Shown: positions 1 to 12,060, counted from the stretch's first letter. The stretch: 64,000 bases of DNA from Heliocidaris erythrogramma (GCA_025617745.1 CM046855.1:42479663-42543662), one strand, 5' to 3'. The notes: generated from the letters alone by a model not told the origin. Numbers and translations: made by a program.

Positions 1-465
1 GCGCGAAGTAGTCACCAATCGGGTGCCGTTTGGCTCGCGCCACTGCACATTTGGCGCGCTTTGGCGCGGGCTATCCGCCTCTGTTGGAATTATTTGGCGC
101 GTAGTGGCGCAAACAAGGTGCCACTTGGCGCCATGTGGCGCGAAATCTCATTGGCGCAACTTGGCGCGCACCATTACATTCCAGTGGATTCCAATAGGCG
201 GATTGTTTGCGCCAAAGGGCGATATGTTCGCGCCATTTGGTGCCACTTGGCGCTGATTGCTCGATGCTCGTGGCGCGACGAAGTTTTCAAACATTTTGAA
301 ATTTTCTTGCCGCCAAATTCAAATTTGGTGCCACCACGAGCCAGTTGGGAGGCAGTTTGAGCCACTACACGCCACTAGGCACCTTATTGGCGACACTAGG
401 CGCCACAGCAAATTGCATTGGCGCAAACTGGCACCAACTGGCGCCGGCCCAGTGGACTCCTAGCA
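1..465. repeat. Degenerate TTGGCGC-motif array
   Basis: About 460 bp are packed with TTGGCGC or its complement GCGCCAA, roughly every 10-30 bases (about 20 recognisable copies), separated by more variable AT-richer words such as CATT and CCACT. The stretch is far richer in CpG than its surroundings and ends abruptly near 465. It has short open frames but no coding signature. It may be the edge of a longer satellite starting before the window. TTTGGCGC also matches the E2F consensus, but so many copies suggest repeat biology rather than a promoter. Confidence 0.6.
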
Positions 466-979
466 TTAAGGGCGTCACACGCGTCCCCTGAGCATGATCT
501 GACCAATGCGGTGATGTGTCATATACCGCACCCAACTAGGAATTTAAGTGCGACTGTTAGTCAAACTTAACTCTTTGTGAAAAAACCCCAGGTCATATAT
601 TGTGATGTCATCAAGGACAATCCATCTTACTTTGCAAACATTATTGAAATGTCTATTGTCTAAAACCTCTTGTAGAACATACATAGTGTCATGGAATTAA
701 TACTTATTCATGCACAAAGTAAATGGGGTTGGTACGACCAAGGAGTTATCACAGACCTTGGTACGACTATCTTGTTCACATGTGCATTGCTCAAAGGGAT
801 GGGGTCTGGTGCTGTGACCTCACCCTTCAACTTTTCTGTTGAGGGCCCTTTCTATTCTTTAACTTAAGGGGTACAGTGTGCTCGTGTTTTAATCGGGTTT
901 TTAACGTGAAGTATCGACATTAATACACCAAGAGATAGTTTTATAGAGAGCAATGTTCTGTTTTTTTGTGTTTTGTCAG
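466..979. other. Non-coding stretch, probably intron of gene A
   Basis: No exon, RNA gene or clear repeat is seen. It ends in a T-rich tract and the TTTTGTCAG acceptor of the next exon, so it is probably part of an intron of gene A. Confidence 0.4.
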
Positions 980-1093
980 ATATTGACGAGTGTGCAAGTA
1001 ATCCATGTACCGATGGCGGCAACGGTGGAATCTGTGTTGATGAAGTGAATGCCTACGATTGTACCCCGACTCAGTGTGAAGGCGAATGCATAG
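980..1093 (+). CDS. Gene A exon: atypical EGF-like module
   Basis: 114-nt exon, phase 1-1, acceptor TTTTGTCAG and donor GTAACA. It starts with the calcium-binding EGF signature DIDEC. The C-terminal half, CTPTQCEGEC, lacks the normal C-x-C / C5-x8-C6 spacing. It is nearly identical to the exon at 25659-25772. Confidence 0.8.
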
Positions 1094-2300
1094 GTAACAG
1101 TCCTACGATTAAAAAAAGAGAGAGAGAATCCTTCACATTCATATCCCGAATGCCTTACATGCATGTATTGTCATTATAAGATTTTTTCTCTATGACTTTA
1201 ATTTCTTTTTTTCTAAATTGCATTTTTATTTTTTCTCTGCTTTCCATTATGAGAAAATGCAATAGTCTCGACAAGTATACGTGATTACACTCCAAATTAT
1301 ATGCACTTATACGCAAACCTATAGTTATCCCTGTATCGTGGTGAGACTTAGGGTAATTCTAACCTAAACCTAACCCTAAAGGTACACCTAACCCGAACCG
1401 TAACGTAATTCTAACCTGTGGCTAGGCTAAGCGTATGACCTATTTAGGTTTCATTGTTATGTTTACACACTGCAGTTGGGAAAAATATGACCACGAGTAC
1501 GAGTTCGTGGCGTACCAGGAAAATCGAATCTACAACATTTATTTTCAATATTCAAGGGTATTTATGACAGTTGTCATTTTTAATAATTTTTGCTTGTAAA
1601 TTATTGTTCATAGGAAGATGCTCCTCTTGATTTATATTTTAAAAAATCGATTCTGATTCCGCATCTGTAAAGATTATTCCACATCAAATATCTTAACGTG
1701 AGTGCATATGAAGAATTTATCTAATAGGGGCCCTACGTATTTTGATTAGTACACGAAGATGAGGTTTTCAAAGGTGGGCGATCCTCAGCCGCACGTCCTC
1801 TGGTGGTAGATATAAACCCCTTGTAAGACAATTCTCATATATATCTAAGACTATGTTCATGTTTAGGGCGATACTGATGAAATATTTTTTCTATTTGTTA
1901 CTTTCCTTTTATATAAATAGAAATCACCAATGGAGAGGAATACATATTAACCCACTTCCAGGAAAAGAGCTTCAAATCACCTGGATATCCCGGACACTCC
2001 ACGTCCAATGAAGAGCGGACATTTACCGTCCGTGTAGATAATAGTGAATTCAGTGAAACAATAAATTACCACTTTATGTGGGTTCACGTCTACTTCTTGA
2101 GCGATGTGGGTCAGCCGTTCCTGTTTTGGAACACAGATTCTGGCGACACAGACTTTGCACTATTTACAATACAGTCCTACGGATCACCTCCCTTTGATCT
2201 TAAGTTGAATGGCAGACAATTCGTAGACATTAAACTCAGGCCAAATGGAATGGACAGTCGATTCTGGATGAAGGTCACAACTTACCCTTTAGTAGGCTGA
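980..2300 (+). CDS. Gene A (3' end): secreted EGF-like / CUB-like protein, last two exons
   Basis: Exons 980-1093 and 1921-2300 (stop TGA) are joined by a phase 1 intron with GT..AG ends. The first encodes an EGF-like module starting DECASNPC with six cysteines but unusually crowded C4-C6. The second encodes 126 residues with CUB hallmarks: an SPGYP turn, a TFTVRV strand, an INYHFMWVHVYF core and a closing DSRFWMKVTTY strand, but no cysteine. Both exons match the final two exons of gene B at 25.7-27.0 kb closely, so this is the 3' end of a tandem paralogue whose earlier exons lie before the window. The product is probably extracellular. The function is unknown; CUB and EGF modules usually mediate protein or glycan binding. 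Confidence 0.75.
1094..1920. other. Gene A intron with telomere-like TAACCC words
   Basis: The intron is 827 bp. Positions 1350-1425 carry repeated CTAACCTAAACC / CTAACCC words like the interior of the TIR family at 17.7, 36.4 and 37.0 kb, but no terminal repeats are evident here. Nothing else is recognised. Confidence 0.5.
1921..2300 (+). CDS. Gene A terminal exon: cysteine-free CUB-like domain
   Basis: Acceptor ATAAATAG, phase 1 entry, 126 residues to TGA at 2298-2300. The domain matches the gene B terminal exon along its whole length (125 residues there). It lacks all four cysteines usual in CUB domains. No transmembrane segment or GPI signal follows, so the protein should be secreted. 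Confidence 0.8.
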
Positions 2301-2458
2301 TCATACATATCAAACAGTTTGGTTGAAATAGCATCTTTGTTAAGCAAAGTAATTAAACAATCACATCAATGTTAGGAAGTAAAATTATTAGTGACAAAAG
2401 ATAATCTGTCATAGGCTTCAGTAAGACACATGAAAGAAGAAAATATGTCATTGTTTAA

Positions 2459-2813
2459 CCATAAAAATGCCAGCCTATTTTGGCGCTCTCTCAGCCGGGG
2501 GGGGGGGGGGGGGGGGTGCCGTGGAGCGACGAAAATTCCTGCAACTTGGCACACAGAATATATATATCCCAAGGTTTCTTGAATTAGCGCTAATTGATCA
2601 TTTACATTTTCACGAATTGACAATTCTGCATTGTGTACAATACACATGGACGCTGCGCGGTACCCGTTTGTCGAAATTTTATTTGGTATCAAAAGATGCG
2701 TGAGACTATTGGCAATAAAGTTATAAAAGCTCGCGGCGCAAAAAAATATCCTCGAACATATCACTGCAACGTCCGGGGGGGGGGGGGTGGAATCAGCCCC
2801 GGCCCTTTTAGGG
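2459..2813. mobile_element. piggyBac-like miniature element with TTAA duplication
   Basis: About 355 bp lie between TTAA at 2455-2458 and TTAA at 2814-2817. The ends are imperfect inverted repeats: CCATAAAAATGCC inward from the left, and CCCTAAAAGGGCC reading in from the right. The flanks, ATATGTCATT on the left and AAGAATAGAAATT on the right, are contiguous around a single TTAA in the 3' flank of the paralogous gene B (about 27213-27235), which gives an empty site. The interior has no coding capacity and contains poly-G runs at 2497-2516 and 2775-2787. Confidence 0.6.
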
Positions 2814-3097
2814 TTAAGAATAGAAATTTCAACAGCATTATTGTTAAAAAAGGTCAGTGAGATATTGAGATCTATTGATTGGACTAAAAGCATATATGAT
2901 AGTAATAAGACATTTAAAATTTCCAACCTATCAACATACAAATTCGCCAGCTGCAAAATAATGTACAATTTTTTTTACATGATCTTAAAAAACAACACAC
3001 AAATAAAAACACATTTCTTTGCATGCAGGTTTAATGTGAATAATGAATACATTGCCTCGTATCCTTTTATTTCTTTGATATATTTTGTCATCTTGTA

Positions 3098-4330
3098 GAG
3101 GTGTTGTGGATCAGTGGATAAGTCCCCGGACTGTGAACCACGAGGTCCGGGGTTCGAATCCCACCGCAGCACTAGCGTCCTTTGGCAAGACGTTAATCTA
3201 TATTTGCCACTCTCCACCCAGGTGTTAAATGGGTACCCGGTAGGATGCGAAAGTTAATGTCGTTTGCTTAGCAATGTGAGCGTCACTGTATTGCCCATTG
3301 CTGGAATACTCCCAAGGGAGCCGAGAATATGCATACGTTGTGTGCGGGCATGCCAGAATCCGATGACCGGGGCAATATAGGTTTTTGCGGTCCATTTCGT
3401 AAGTTCATCAGTCAAATTCATACTACGTGCATTCAATTTCGAAGAATCTGGCCGTGTACAAGCATTTAAGCATTCAAATTAATATTTCATGCATTCGTAT
3501 TAGTATTTTTATCAATCCAATTTAGACTAATTTCATTCGAATTCGCAAAAAAAATGCATCAAGTTCGTAAAATGGTCATTCAATTTAGAACGGGAGATGA
3601 TGCAATTGCGCAATACCGTTATTCCAGCATTCAAATTCATTTCAGAGCATTCTTTTTCGCACATTGAGCATTCGAATTCGCAGTTTACGTCGAACACATT
3701 TTATTTGGTTGTTATTCTTTATTAATTTTCATATATTGGTTTCGAATTACATATGAGCTTTTATGTATTATTTTATTTATATAAGCTTCTTTTAATGAAT
3801 TCATGTTTATCTCATCTACATATATTTTAGCAATTTTTTTATAACATTATTGAGTTACTTTTCTCTAATTTATGGTCTCACAAGTTTACACAATAATTAT
3901 TGTTCATACTTTCAAGTGAAGATCTATTTCATAATGTTATATTGTTAAATGTATTTAAGTGGGTGTAACAACTAATAAAGTTATTTAGGAAAATTATTTC
4001 TTTCATAAAAGTATCTGTGTTTTTCATTGGGGAGGGTTGGGGTATTGAGTTTAAGTCCATGATTTTGAAAGTTAATGTCACGTCATTCAGCCGTCTATTT
4101 CCAAATTGTTTGATCTAAGTGCGAATTTGAATGACCGAAATACCAAGTTGAATGATGAATTTTACGGTGCAGATTTTTTCCGCTAAATATAAATTTGAAT
4201 GACTCTTATATCAAATTGAATGAAAAAAGTCAGAAATTGACCGCAAAAACCTATAATATATCTGTAAAGCGCTTAGAGACATCACCGGTGTATTAGGCGC
4301 TATATAAAAGCGGAATATTATTATCTTCAA
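3098..4330 (+). mobile_element. tRNA-derived SINE, split by a DNA transposon
   Basis: The head (about 3098-3175) has box A-like GTGGATCAGTGGATAAG and box B GGTTCGAATCC. The body continues through ACCCAGGTGTTAAATGGG to about 3375. The 3' part resumes at 4256 with GTAAAGCGCTTAGAGACATC and GGCGCTATATAAAAGCGG, then an ATT tail. The two halves are separated by the TIR element at 3376-4255. Related copies or fragments lie at 15.05-15.33 kb (- strand), 16.87-17.04 kb and 40.68-40.92 kb. Confidence 0.75.
3376..4255. mobile_element. TA-flanked TIR DNA transposon (non-autonomous) inside the SINE
   Basis: The ends are TATAGGTTTTTGCGGTC on the left and its inverse GACCGCAAAAACCTATA on the right, next to TA dinucleotides. 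The left half has repeated CATTCAAATT words and the right half has repeated AATTTGAATG, so sub-terminal repeats are arranged in opposite orientations. The interior is AT-rich with no coding remnant. The superfamily is not certain; a TA target fits Tc1/mariner among others. Confidence 0.65.
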
Positions 4331-4394
4331 AGGACGTCAGTGATATCACAATTATAAAGATTTTATTTGAAAATTATTTGATGTTGGTATATTA

Positions 4395-6830
4395 TCGTAA
4401 TCATAATATTGGAACTATTCGATTGTAACAATCACTGTAACTGTAAATATGATAAGACATGTGCAACTTTCATTGATAACATATTTTGTAATTCCTTAGA
4501 TAATGCAATTGACTCTGGTTTGTTCATAGCTGATGTCTCTGACCACTTCCTTATATTTTGTGTAAAAAAACAGAAAAAGATCATCATTGTAAATAAACCA
4601 CGATTACAGAAAAGGCTAATCAATGATGAAAACATACTCAAGTTTAACAGAAAACTATGCGAAACTGACTGGAGTTGTGTTTTTACCTCCGATAATGCTA
4701 ATAATTGTTTTATTTTCATGTCAATCTTTCATTCAATATAATGTTGAATGTTTTTTAGAATTGAAGCCAAGGCCACAGAATAAATGCCATTTTTAGAAAA
4801 CCTGGTTGACAATTGGCTTAATGAAATCCATTAAGAAAAAAAATCGAATGTGTTAAAAGTTCTTGAAAAACCATTGTGATTAGAATATTAGAAAAGGTAC
4901 ATCAAATATAAGAACAAATTGACAATTTTATTACGTACTGCAAAATCTGAATATTACTGTCTTGTCTTCAACAAAATACAGGGTGATAAACCCCCAAAAA
5001 TGGAATAACATAAAATGATATACTTGGTAGTAAATGATGTAAGAAGTTACCTTCAGTTATGTATTGTGATAATTTCAAACTAAAGTAATTACAAGACATA
5101 GTAGAAAGTTTCAATTCTTATTTTCTGAATATTGGCAAGAAAATTACAGAAAACATTCCACCTGTAAATATTTCATATGATTCCTTTTTAAACGGAAATT
5201 AGTCACCAAATCTTTATTTCTAAAACCTACTTCAACTCAAGAAATACTGAAAATAGTCTCTTCTCTAAATGTTTCAAATTCCGGTGGACCAGATGGTATA
5301 GATCCCAAAGTGATAAAGAGGTCTATATTTTGTTTTGTTGAACCATTGTGCTACATATTTAATACATCAATATGTACAGGAATCGTGCCTTATAATTTGA
5401 AATTAGTACAGGTAGTACCAGTTTATAAAAAAAGGAACTCAAATGGCTCAACTAATTATAGACCGATAGCCATCCTTTATTCTCCTAAATTCTTCAAAAA
5501 AATTATTCATGAACGTTTATTCAGTTTTTTAAAGGTAAATGATGTTTTAACCGACGCACAATTTGGCTTTAGAAAAAAAAATCAACTGCACTAGCTATTT
5601 CAAATCGATGTACTCGTATATAAAATGTAATTGAAAACGATAGGTTTTGCATTGGACTTTTTATGGACTTGTCAAAGCATTTGACACAATTGTCCATCAC
5701 ATACAGTATTATAAGGAAAGCTCCATTGTTATGGTGACAGAATTGTTGTTTTAAATCGGTTTGAAAATTATTTGTCGGAAAGGAATCAGTATGTGATGGT
5801 CAATGGTGTCAAAGCTCTGATACAGCATAGTCAGTGTGGTGTTCCGCAATGCTCTGTCTTGGGCCCTCTTTTGTTGCTTATGTAAATGATATAACCAAAT
5901 CTTCTCTTTTTAAATTTTCCCTGTTTGCTGATGATACATGCTCTTATGAGTAACAGTGATATAAAAACACTCTTCTCATCGGTGAACAGGGAAATTTCAA
6001 AACTCTCCTGGTTCAAAGTCAATAAATTATCTATGAATACAACAAAACAAATTATGTTATATTTAGATCAAGGAACAAGCGAGTGCCCAATGACTTGTCA
6101 CATATTTGCATTGATAATCTTGTCATATCTAAGTTGATGAGTATAAAATATCTTGGAGTTACAATCAATGAGTCTTTAAACGGGAGTGTACACATTTCAG
6201 AAATGTCTAAATCACTCTCTAAATATGTTGATATCCTATATAAATTGAAATTCATACTACCCAGTAATGTTTTGTATATTCTTTACAATACCCTTGTCTA
6301 TAAGAAATAAAAACAATTCCGGAAATATATTGTAGTATGTTTACCCAAAATTCAAATATTCATTCATATATATGCAACTCGTCAGAAAGACCATTTTCAT
6401 CAACCAAACGTGAGACTTACTTCCTCACTGAAATCACTAACAGTTACCGGTATAAAAAAAGCGGAATCAGTTACCCACTACCCTAAAACAATGCACGACA
6501 TTATCCTCGTTTAAGAACCTTTGCAGAAATTGTTTAACTGATAATTTATAGAAATGTCAGGTTTGTGTGTGTGTGTGGATATGGGAATGCATTAAATTTG
6601 TTTTGCTCGTCCGTGGTAAATGTGTTATATCGTTTATTGGATTTTATGAAATTGTGAAGTTTATTTCCATTACAATAATTTGGAGGCCATGCTTTAAAAG
6701 TATCTTGCTTTTTTGTGGTCCTGATTTGCTTTAATGTAGATTTTGACTTCTTGATATGTATACTTCTTTTGTAAATATGTTTGCTTTTTATGGTTAAATA
6801 AATTGAATTGAATTGAATTGTTCAGATTCG
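4395..6830 (+). mobile_element. Decayed non-LTR retrotransposon (CR1/Jockey-type LINE)
   Basis: Broken reading frames show a partial apurinic-type endonuclease (4409-4741: ATFIDNIFCNSLD, then DVSDHFLIF, matching the usual SDHxPI end), then reverse transcriptase pieces: GGPDGIDPKVIK near 5285, YRPIAIL near 5458, DAQFGFRKK near 5555, an LDL/SKAFDT-like block near 5650, GVPQCSVLGPLL near 5837, and FADDT near 5925. Several frameshifts and stops interrupt it. The 3' end at about 6795-6823 is a (TTGAA)n tail, typical of CR1/L2-like elements. It is 5' truncated and inactive. Confidence 0.75.
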
Positions 6831-7054
6831 TTTTAACCCACATTCGCTTTCGCCTTAACGTCGAATTTCGATTGTGACAAAATAAACCGCATTGTTAGGA
6901 TTCGCCTGTCGCAGAATTGCTTATATCAGTAACATTTTAATAATGATCATGATAGTAATAATAATAATAATAACAACAGTAATAATAGCACCCCAAGCGC
7001 TTTGTATCTCATGAAAAGGCGCTTTATAAATGAAATTTGTTATCATTATCATCA

Positions 7055-7092
<38 letters not shown>

Positions 7093-8110
7093 ATTGAAGT
7101 TTCCATATAATGGCTCAACATATAATTAAAGCGAGATGAACATTGGTCACATGGGTCTTGTTTACAGGCTTATAAGTGCAAGGAATGCATTTCTTCTGAA
7201 AGATTCAGGTGAAATATCAAATTTTACCCAAATGCGAATTATTATTGCGCGAAGTATTAGTTTATCATCTAATTTTATTAGTAATCATTTATCATCATAT
7301 ATATGTTAAAAAGCACACCCTTGACAGCTAGTATCACTATCATTATCATTATATAAAATTTCATACATAAAATGATATTTGAAATGTTAAAACATCAATT
7401 ATGATAACTGATTTTCCCTATTGTAGCCGTATATAGTGAATCTAATACATTATTATATATGTAAATGAATGGCCGATTATAAATACTTTAATGCCTCAGA
7501 AATCACGGACTGCTGTTGTTCTCTAAACAACAAATATCTTTCAGTTACAATTCCTGAAAATATCAAATTGCCCATTAATCACTTTCAAATTCATACTCAT
7601 TATTTTTATGAGCTTAATCTAATATTTTATATGTTTAATCATATATGCGTATACTGCTTCGATACGGTTTTAAAGGGGTGTATCAAATAATACCTGCAGG
7701 AATGTCTGTTTTATGTGTTGATTAGTTACTAGAAAATTAACCCATATTACGTACAATACGAAAAGAATTGGGTGAAATTTTGCCCACGTTCGGTAAGAAT
7801 GCAATATACATGTTTTATTGTAAATTTTTGTATTGTAAAATTTATGGTTAATTGTAAACCCAAATTGGGTGAATTTTACCCAACAAATATACATGTTCCT
7901 TTTCTACCCAACATAATTGTTGATGAGTTAATGGAAATAATTCTGATAAAGCCAAATGCAGATCTCACACGTTGCTCACCCTTTTTCGGACCAAAGTGAA
8001 AAGAGATTTTTAATACGTAATAAATGACCTATTCGTTATATAGAACAGGCCTATACCTTTAACATAAGTTATACATGTAAATAAAGTTCCTTCTTTCTCA
8101 TGTTGTATAT
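6831..8110. other. Repeat-rich intergenic DNA without genes
   Basis: Holds a SINE-type tail at about 6990-7090 (AAGCGCTTTGTATC, then GGCGCTTTATAAATG, then (ATT)n) and AT-rich unique-looking DNA. Around 7735-7915 the words ACCCAAATTGGGTGAA occur in both orientations and could form a weak hairpin. No gene is supported. Confidence 0.5.
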
Positions 8111-8352
8111 GGGGGGGGGGGGGGGGGGGGGGGCCTCGCTAGACATAAGGACGGCTATCAATAACGCGTGACTAAATGAACAACGGTTTTGTTTGGATAG
8201 CTGTCCTTCTAAATAGCGAGCAAACCATAGACAAATTACCTCGCTATTCATAAGGACCACTATTCATAACTATTCATAAGGACCGCTATTCATAACGCGT
8301 GTTAAAGGAATAGCGGTTTTCTATGAATAGCTGTCCTTATGAATAGCGAGCG
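8111..8352. repeat. Poly-G tract and palindromic CTATTCATAAGGAC array
   Basis: A 23-base G run (8111-8133) is followed by a cluster in which CTATTCATAAGGAC and its complement recur on both strands around a centre near 8300, so the stretch can fold into a hairpin. The same motif family forms a larger cluster at 23.85-24.31 kb. Confidence 0.65.
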
Positions 8353-8740
8353 GACCCCGTATATGGTTGGCCTAGCTGATATTGCGCCAGTTGCAGTGGT
8401 CACTATTGTTCAAGTTATTATCATACGTGGTGTAACAAACTGTTTTCTATGTTTCTTTTATATATCCTGTAGTTAAATTGTTCGGTAATTGCATGTGATT
8501 TTTCAAATTTGCCTAATTCATTATATTTATACTTTGTGTGTGAATTAAATAAAAGTATATGAAATTTATAGTTGTACAGCGCGATCTTTCTGTTCACTGT
8601 ATAGAGTCCCCGCCCCAACACTTTCTGGACTTTTACTGATGCCCCTCCCACTGTCCCCTGTTTGTTTACTATAGACCTCGTAACCATTACCCTAACCCAT
8701 AGGTTTTATGAATACGGGCCCGGGTGTTTTTTTTTGTTAA

Positions 8741-9681
8741 AGATCACATTGCAAGAAAATTCCATCAAAATAAATATTGGCTTAATACTTATTATTGCAT
8801 TGATGGCATAAATTATACAAGGTTATCCAAAGTCAACGCTTGGAAACATTTGAATTAATGATTATTATCAATTATAAAACGGTAAAATACAGCCCCCGAT
8901 ATAGCAGCTGAAGAGCTCCTTGAACGCTGCTGAGATGTGTGACGACACACGAAGGACCAGTCCTGTCTAAGCAGACGATGTCCCATAACATCTTACACAT
9001 TTTTCAGTGCCTGTTTTGTCATCTCCTCTTCACTTATTTCTCTTACTTGACTAGCGTGAGTCTTAATGTTAGTCTGTTGCCTCACTCTTAACTTCGTGTA
9101 TGGTATTATTTTGATGAAAAATGCAGCGTTAAAAAAATAAAGGAATCAGTCACTTGTAAACAAAATAAGACGCCATTGTATTTTCAGCTGCTTGCACCGG
9201 GGCATGTTCGGCGTTTCAAGAGGGAACGAATACAATCTGTGATATTATTCGGAGGGCTTTTCAATTTGAAAATGGGGTTTATTTAATTGATCATTGACCC
9301 TTCTCTTGTGTATTTACAATCAAACGGTTTTAGTTATCAGAATCAGTTTCACTTTCCCTTTTAGAATGGTGTGAAATAAGGTCATGTTAAATATACCAAA
9401 CTCTTTATAATTTGATAAATAATTGCATTGCAATTACGTTCATTCATTATAGGACGTCGTCTGCATGCAGATCGATCCCTAGTGTGACGACATCAAAACA
9501 TCGCTATATTTCTGGCGAATCCTCGGATATTCCAGATGCTTAGAAGAGCTTTTATTTATGTTGTTTTTATAATCATCAGATACGCAGGTGACATAAAACT
9601 TATACGATTGCCATCTGTAAGCTTCCCAGTTTCTAGTGATACATTAATTGCCATATTTGTGATTTTCTTGCAATGTGATCT
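8741..9681. mobile_element. piggyBac-like non-autonomous DNA transposon, copy 1
   Basis: The 941-bp element is bounded by TTAA at 8737-8740 and 9682-9685. Its inverted ends start AGATCACATTGCAAGAAAAT. The interior has no transposase. A second copy at 18970-21387 shares nearly the whole sequence but is interrupted by a solo LTR. TTAA target duplication is the hallmark of piggyBac; the terminal bases are not the usual CCC, so the superfamily call rests on the target site. Confidence 0.75.
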
Positions 9682-9689
9682 TTAAGAAT

Positions 9690-10656
9690 TTTGAGTCCTC
9701 TACTGTTCATTATGTCTCGAAAATGTATATGTCGAATTTCCTTACTTTCTCAAGACAGAATATCACTATAGGCAAGTTAGGAAACAATAAACAAACATCT
9801 GATTAATTGCGAAGAGTAACTGCCGTGCTTGCCATTACGAATGTTCATTGTTTACGCTTAAACAAAAAACTTAAAAAAACAATGATAATAAAAAAAAACT
9901 GCGAACAGACATATCAACCAGTAGTGTAGGCTATATATATACATGTATATATAATTGTAAGGAAATAACATATACAACAGCTTTGGCAACTTTTCAACCT
10001 TTGCAAAAAATTCAAAAAGGGAGGACAGACAGCTCTGGGGAACTTTGATTTAAGCTACGCAACCATTATTCTCTGATTTTCATTTCTCAGAATTGTATAT
10101 ATATATATATATATATACTGTATATATTGATATTTCCATATTATACAGTACTGGTCTGAATGATTACAACACCTGTTAAAATGAATAAATGTATTAATAT
10201 CTAGTTATTACCTCAACTTCTGGTTGTTGGATTAAGTATTTGTGTATTGACTATAAGTAAGCCCGAGACTATCATGATGTCCAGTATAAGCAACATTTCA
10301 GTAAAATTTTCTTCAATAAACCTTCCAACCATGTTTATACAACCATTACAGCTTGGTATTTATCTCGCATCATTTTTTCAAAGCTCAAACACCTGATATA
10401 GCTTTTCTGAAGTTCATTTTAAAGTGGTTCTCTGTGAAGTACCTTTTTAGTCAATTTGTTCGTTCAGTAAGTCTTAAATTTGTTGATAAAGTTCCAGTTC
10501 TTGATCCTGGCCCTTTAAGGTGGCTCCTCCATCAAATTTGAACTCTGGGTGCTTCTGTTTTTATGCATGATGTTCCCTCATCATTTGGATGAGAGTTTCA
10601 AGATTGCCTTCTTACTAAGTTGATGACGCCATTTGCACTTTGCTCGTTTAAACAAT
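9690..10656. other. Intergenic DNA with microsatellite and a foldback arm
   Basis: Positions 9955-10000 (GGAAATAACATATACAACAG, then CTTTGGCAACTT) match one arm of the foldback element at 35.28-35.47 kb. A (TA)n run sits at about 10097-10130. No gene is seen. Confidence 0.5.
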
Positions 10657-10944
10657 CCCTTACAAAAAAGTATCATGGTAATACCATGGTAATACCGCGG
10701 TAAATTGGGACGGTATTACTGTGAAAGTACCATGAATTTACCGCGTTACCCATTGTCAAGATGAAAATACTATGAATGTACCATGCTTTTCATGGTACAC
10801 GATGCAAACACTATGAATATACAATGTTTTTCGTAGTAATACTGTGGCAATATGATGTGTACCACGGATTTACCATGTTTTCGTGGTATTATGGCGGTAA
10901 TACCATGAAATACGTAGTATTACCATGGTATTTTTTTATAAGGG
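10657..10944. mobile_element. Foldback miniature element made of CATGGTA palindromes
   Basis: Inverted ends: CCCTTACAAAAAAGTATCATG on the left, read in as CCCTTATAAAAAAATACCATG from the right. The interior repeats ACCATGGTA / GGTAATACC words with self-complementarity throughout, so it can fold into serial hairpins. There is no coding capacity. Confidence 0.65.
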
Positions 10945-11379
10945 ATCCCACTCCTGCAATCGTTCCGGAACACCTATGCTTTTTCCATTTTTCTGTTATT
11001 ACAATAATAATCTATCAAAGTGCTTTACGCGTTGATTACATCCTTAATCAGCTAGCATAATCCCATTTTGTTATTACAAATGAGGTGTCAATTATTATAA
11101 AGTCCTTGGTTAACTATAGAGTCACGAAACGCATCATGGTATACGCGAAGGTCAAAAGTACAATCATCATTGTTATCAAGTTAAGTTGATCACCGTGCTA
11201 ATAAAATTTCATCAGTGGATCCACTTTCACTAATGAGCTGCAGCCATTAGGTTTGCTGTCATTTCAGTTTTAATTCACACCGTCTTTTTATTTATATAAC
11301 AAAAATCTTCTAGTACTGTTCCATTTAACCTTAATGCGATTACCAGACACGAAGTACTGAGCAAATAGGTTTCTGCATG

Positions 11380-12060
11380 AACAAAAAAAAAAAAAAAAAA
11401 AAAGGGGGGGGGGGTGCACTCGATATTAGCAAAGTAAACGCCTCTCGGGGAGACATCAGTAAAAACCGACAACAAGCAAAAAACAAACAAACAAATAATG
11501 CGGAAATAAATGATTCAAAAGGAATACATAATTTTGTCACCTATAGCAGTTCTTTTTTCCAGTAATTCACATTGATATATCTCATTTTTCATATTATCAT
11601 TGTCGAAGTCTTTAAACATTGTCTATGGTAAAGCAAAAGAATTGGGCTACCTTTTAGTCTTGACACGACCGAAACCATCAACCACGTAGCTGTATCAGAT
11701 AGTAAGCAGATGAACATCCCGGGGAGCGTTTCATCAAGCGTTTTGTCAGTGATTTTTACTGATAAATTTGCTCTCAGCCAATCAGATGCAAGGATTTCAG
11801 TAGCTTATAACAGCTGTCGGTAAAAATCACTGACAAAACGCTCCCCTCATGACCAGTCGCGTAGTTGTGTCCACTTATTGAAGGGGAACTGGCATCATGG
11901 GGGGGGGGGGGGGGGATCGGGCTTTCTAGGTGGATGAAATGGACACTGACAAGGCTAAATATTAGGTCCAATAATCTTCTTTTCATCATTCTTTCCCGTC
12001 TCTCGTCCTTTCTCATTTCTTCCTTCCCCTTTTTTCAATGGGGGGGGGGGGGGGGGGGCA
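11380..12060. repeat. Homopolymer-rich repeat region with a small MITE
   Basis: Contains a poly-A run joined to poly-G (11383-11414), two more poly-G runs (11899-11915 and 12040-12058), and at 11721-11846 a ~126-bp miniature element. The left end of that element is GGGGAGCGTTTCATCAAGCG; its right half reads TCAGTGATTTTTACCG on the minus strand and closes at CGCTCCCC. No gene is supported. Confidence 0.6.

Noticed and set aside
2372..2968. 198-residue open frame on the - strand
   Set aside because: It crosses both poly-G runs (giving proline runs) and the edges of a TTAA-bounded insertion, and has no domain.
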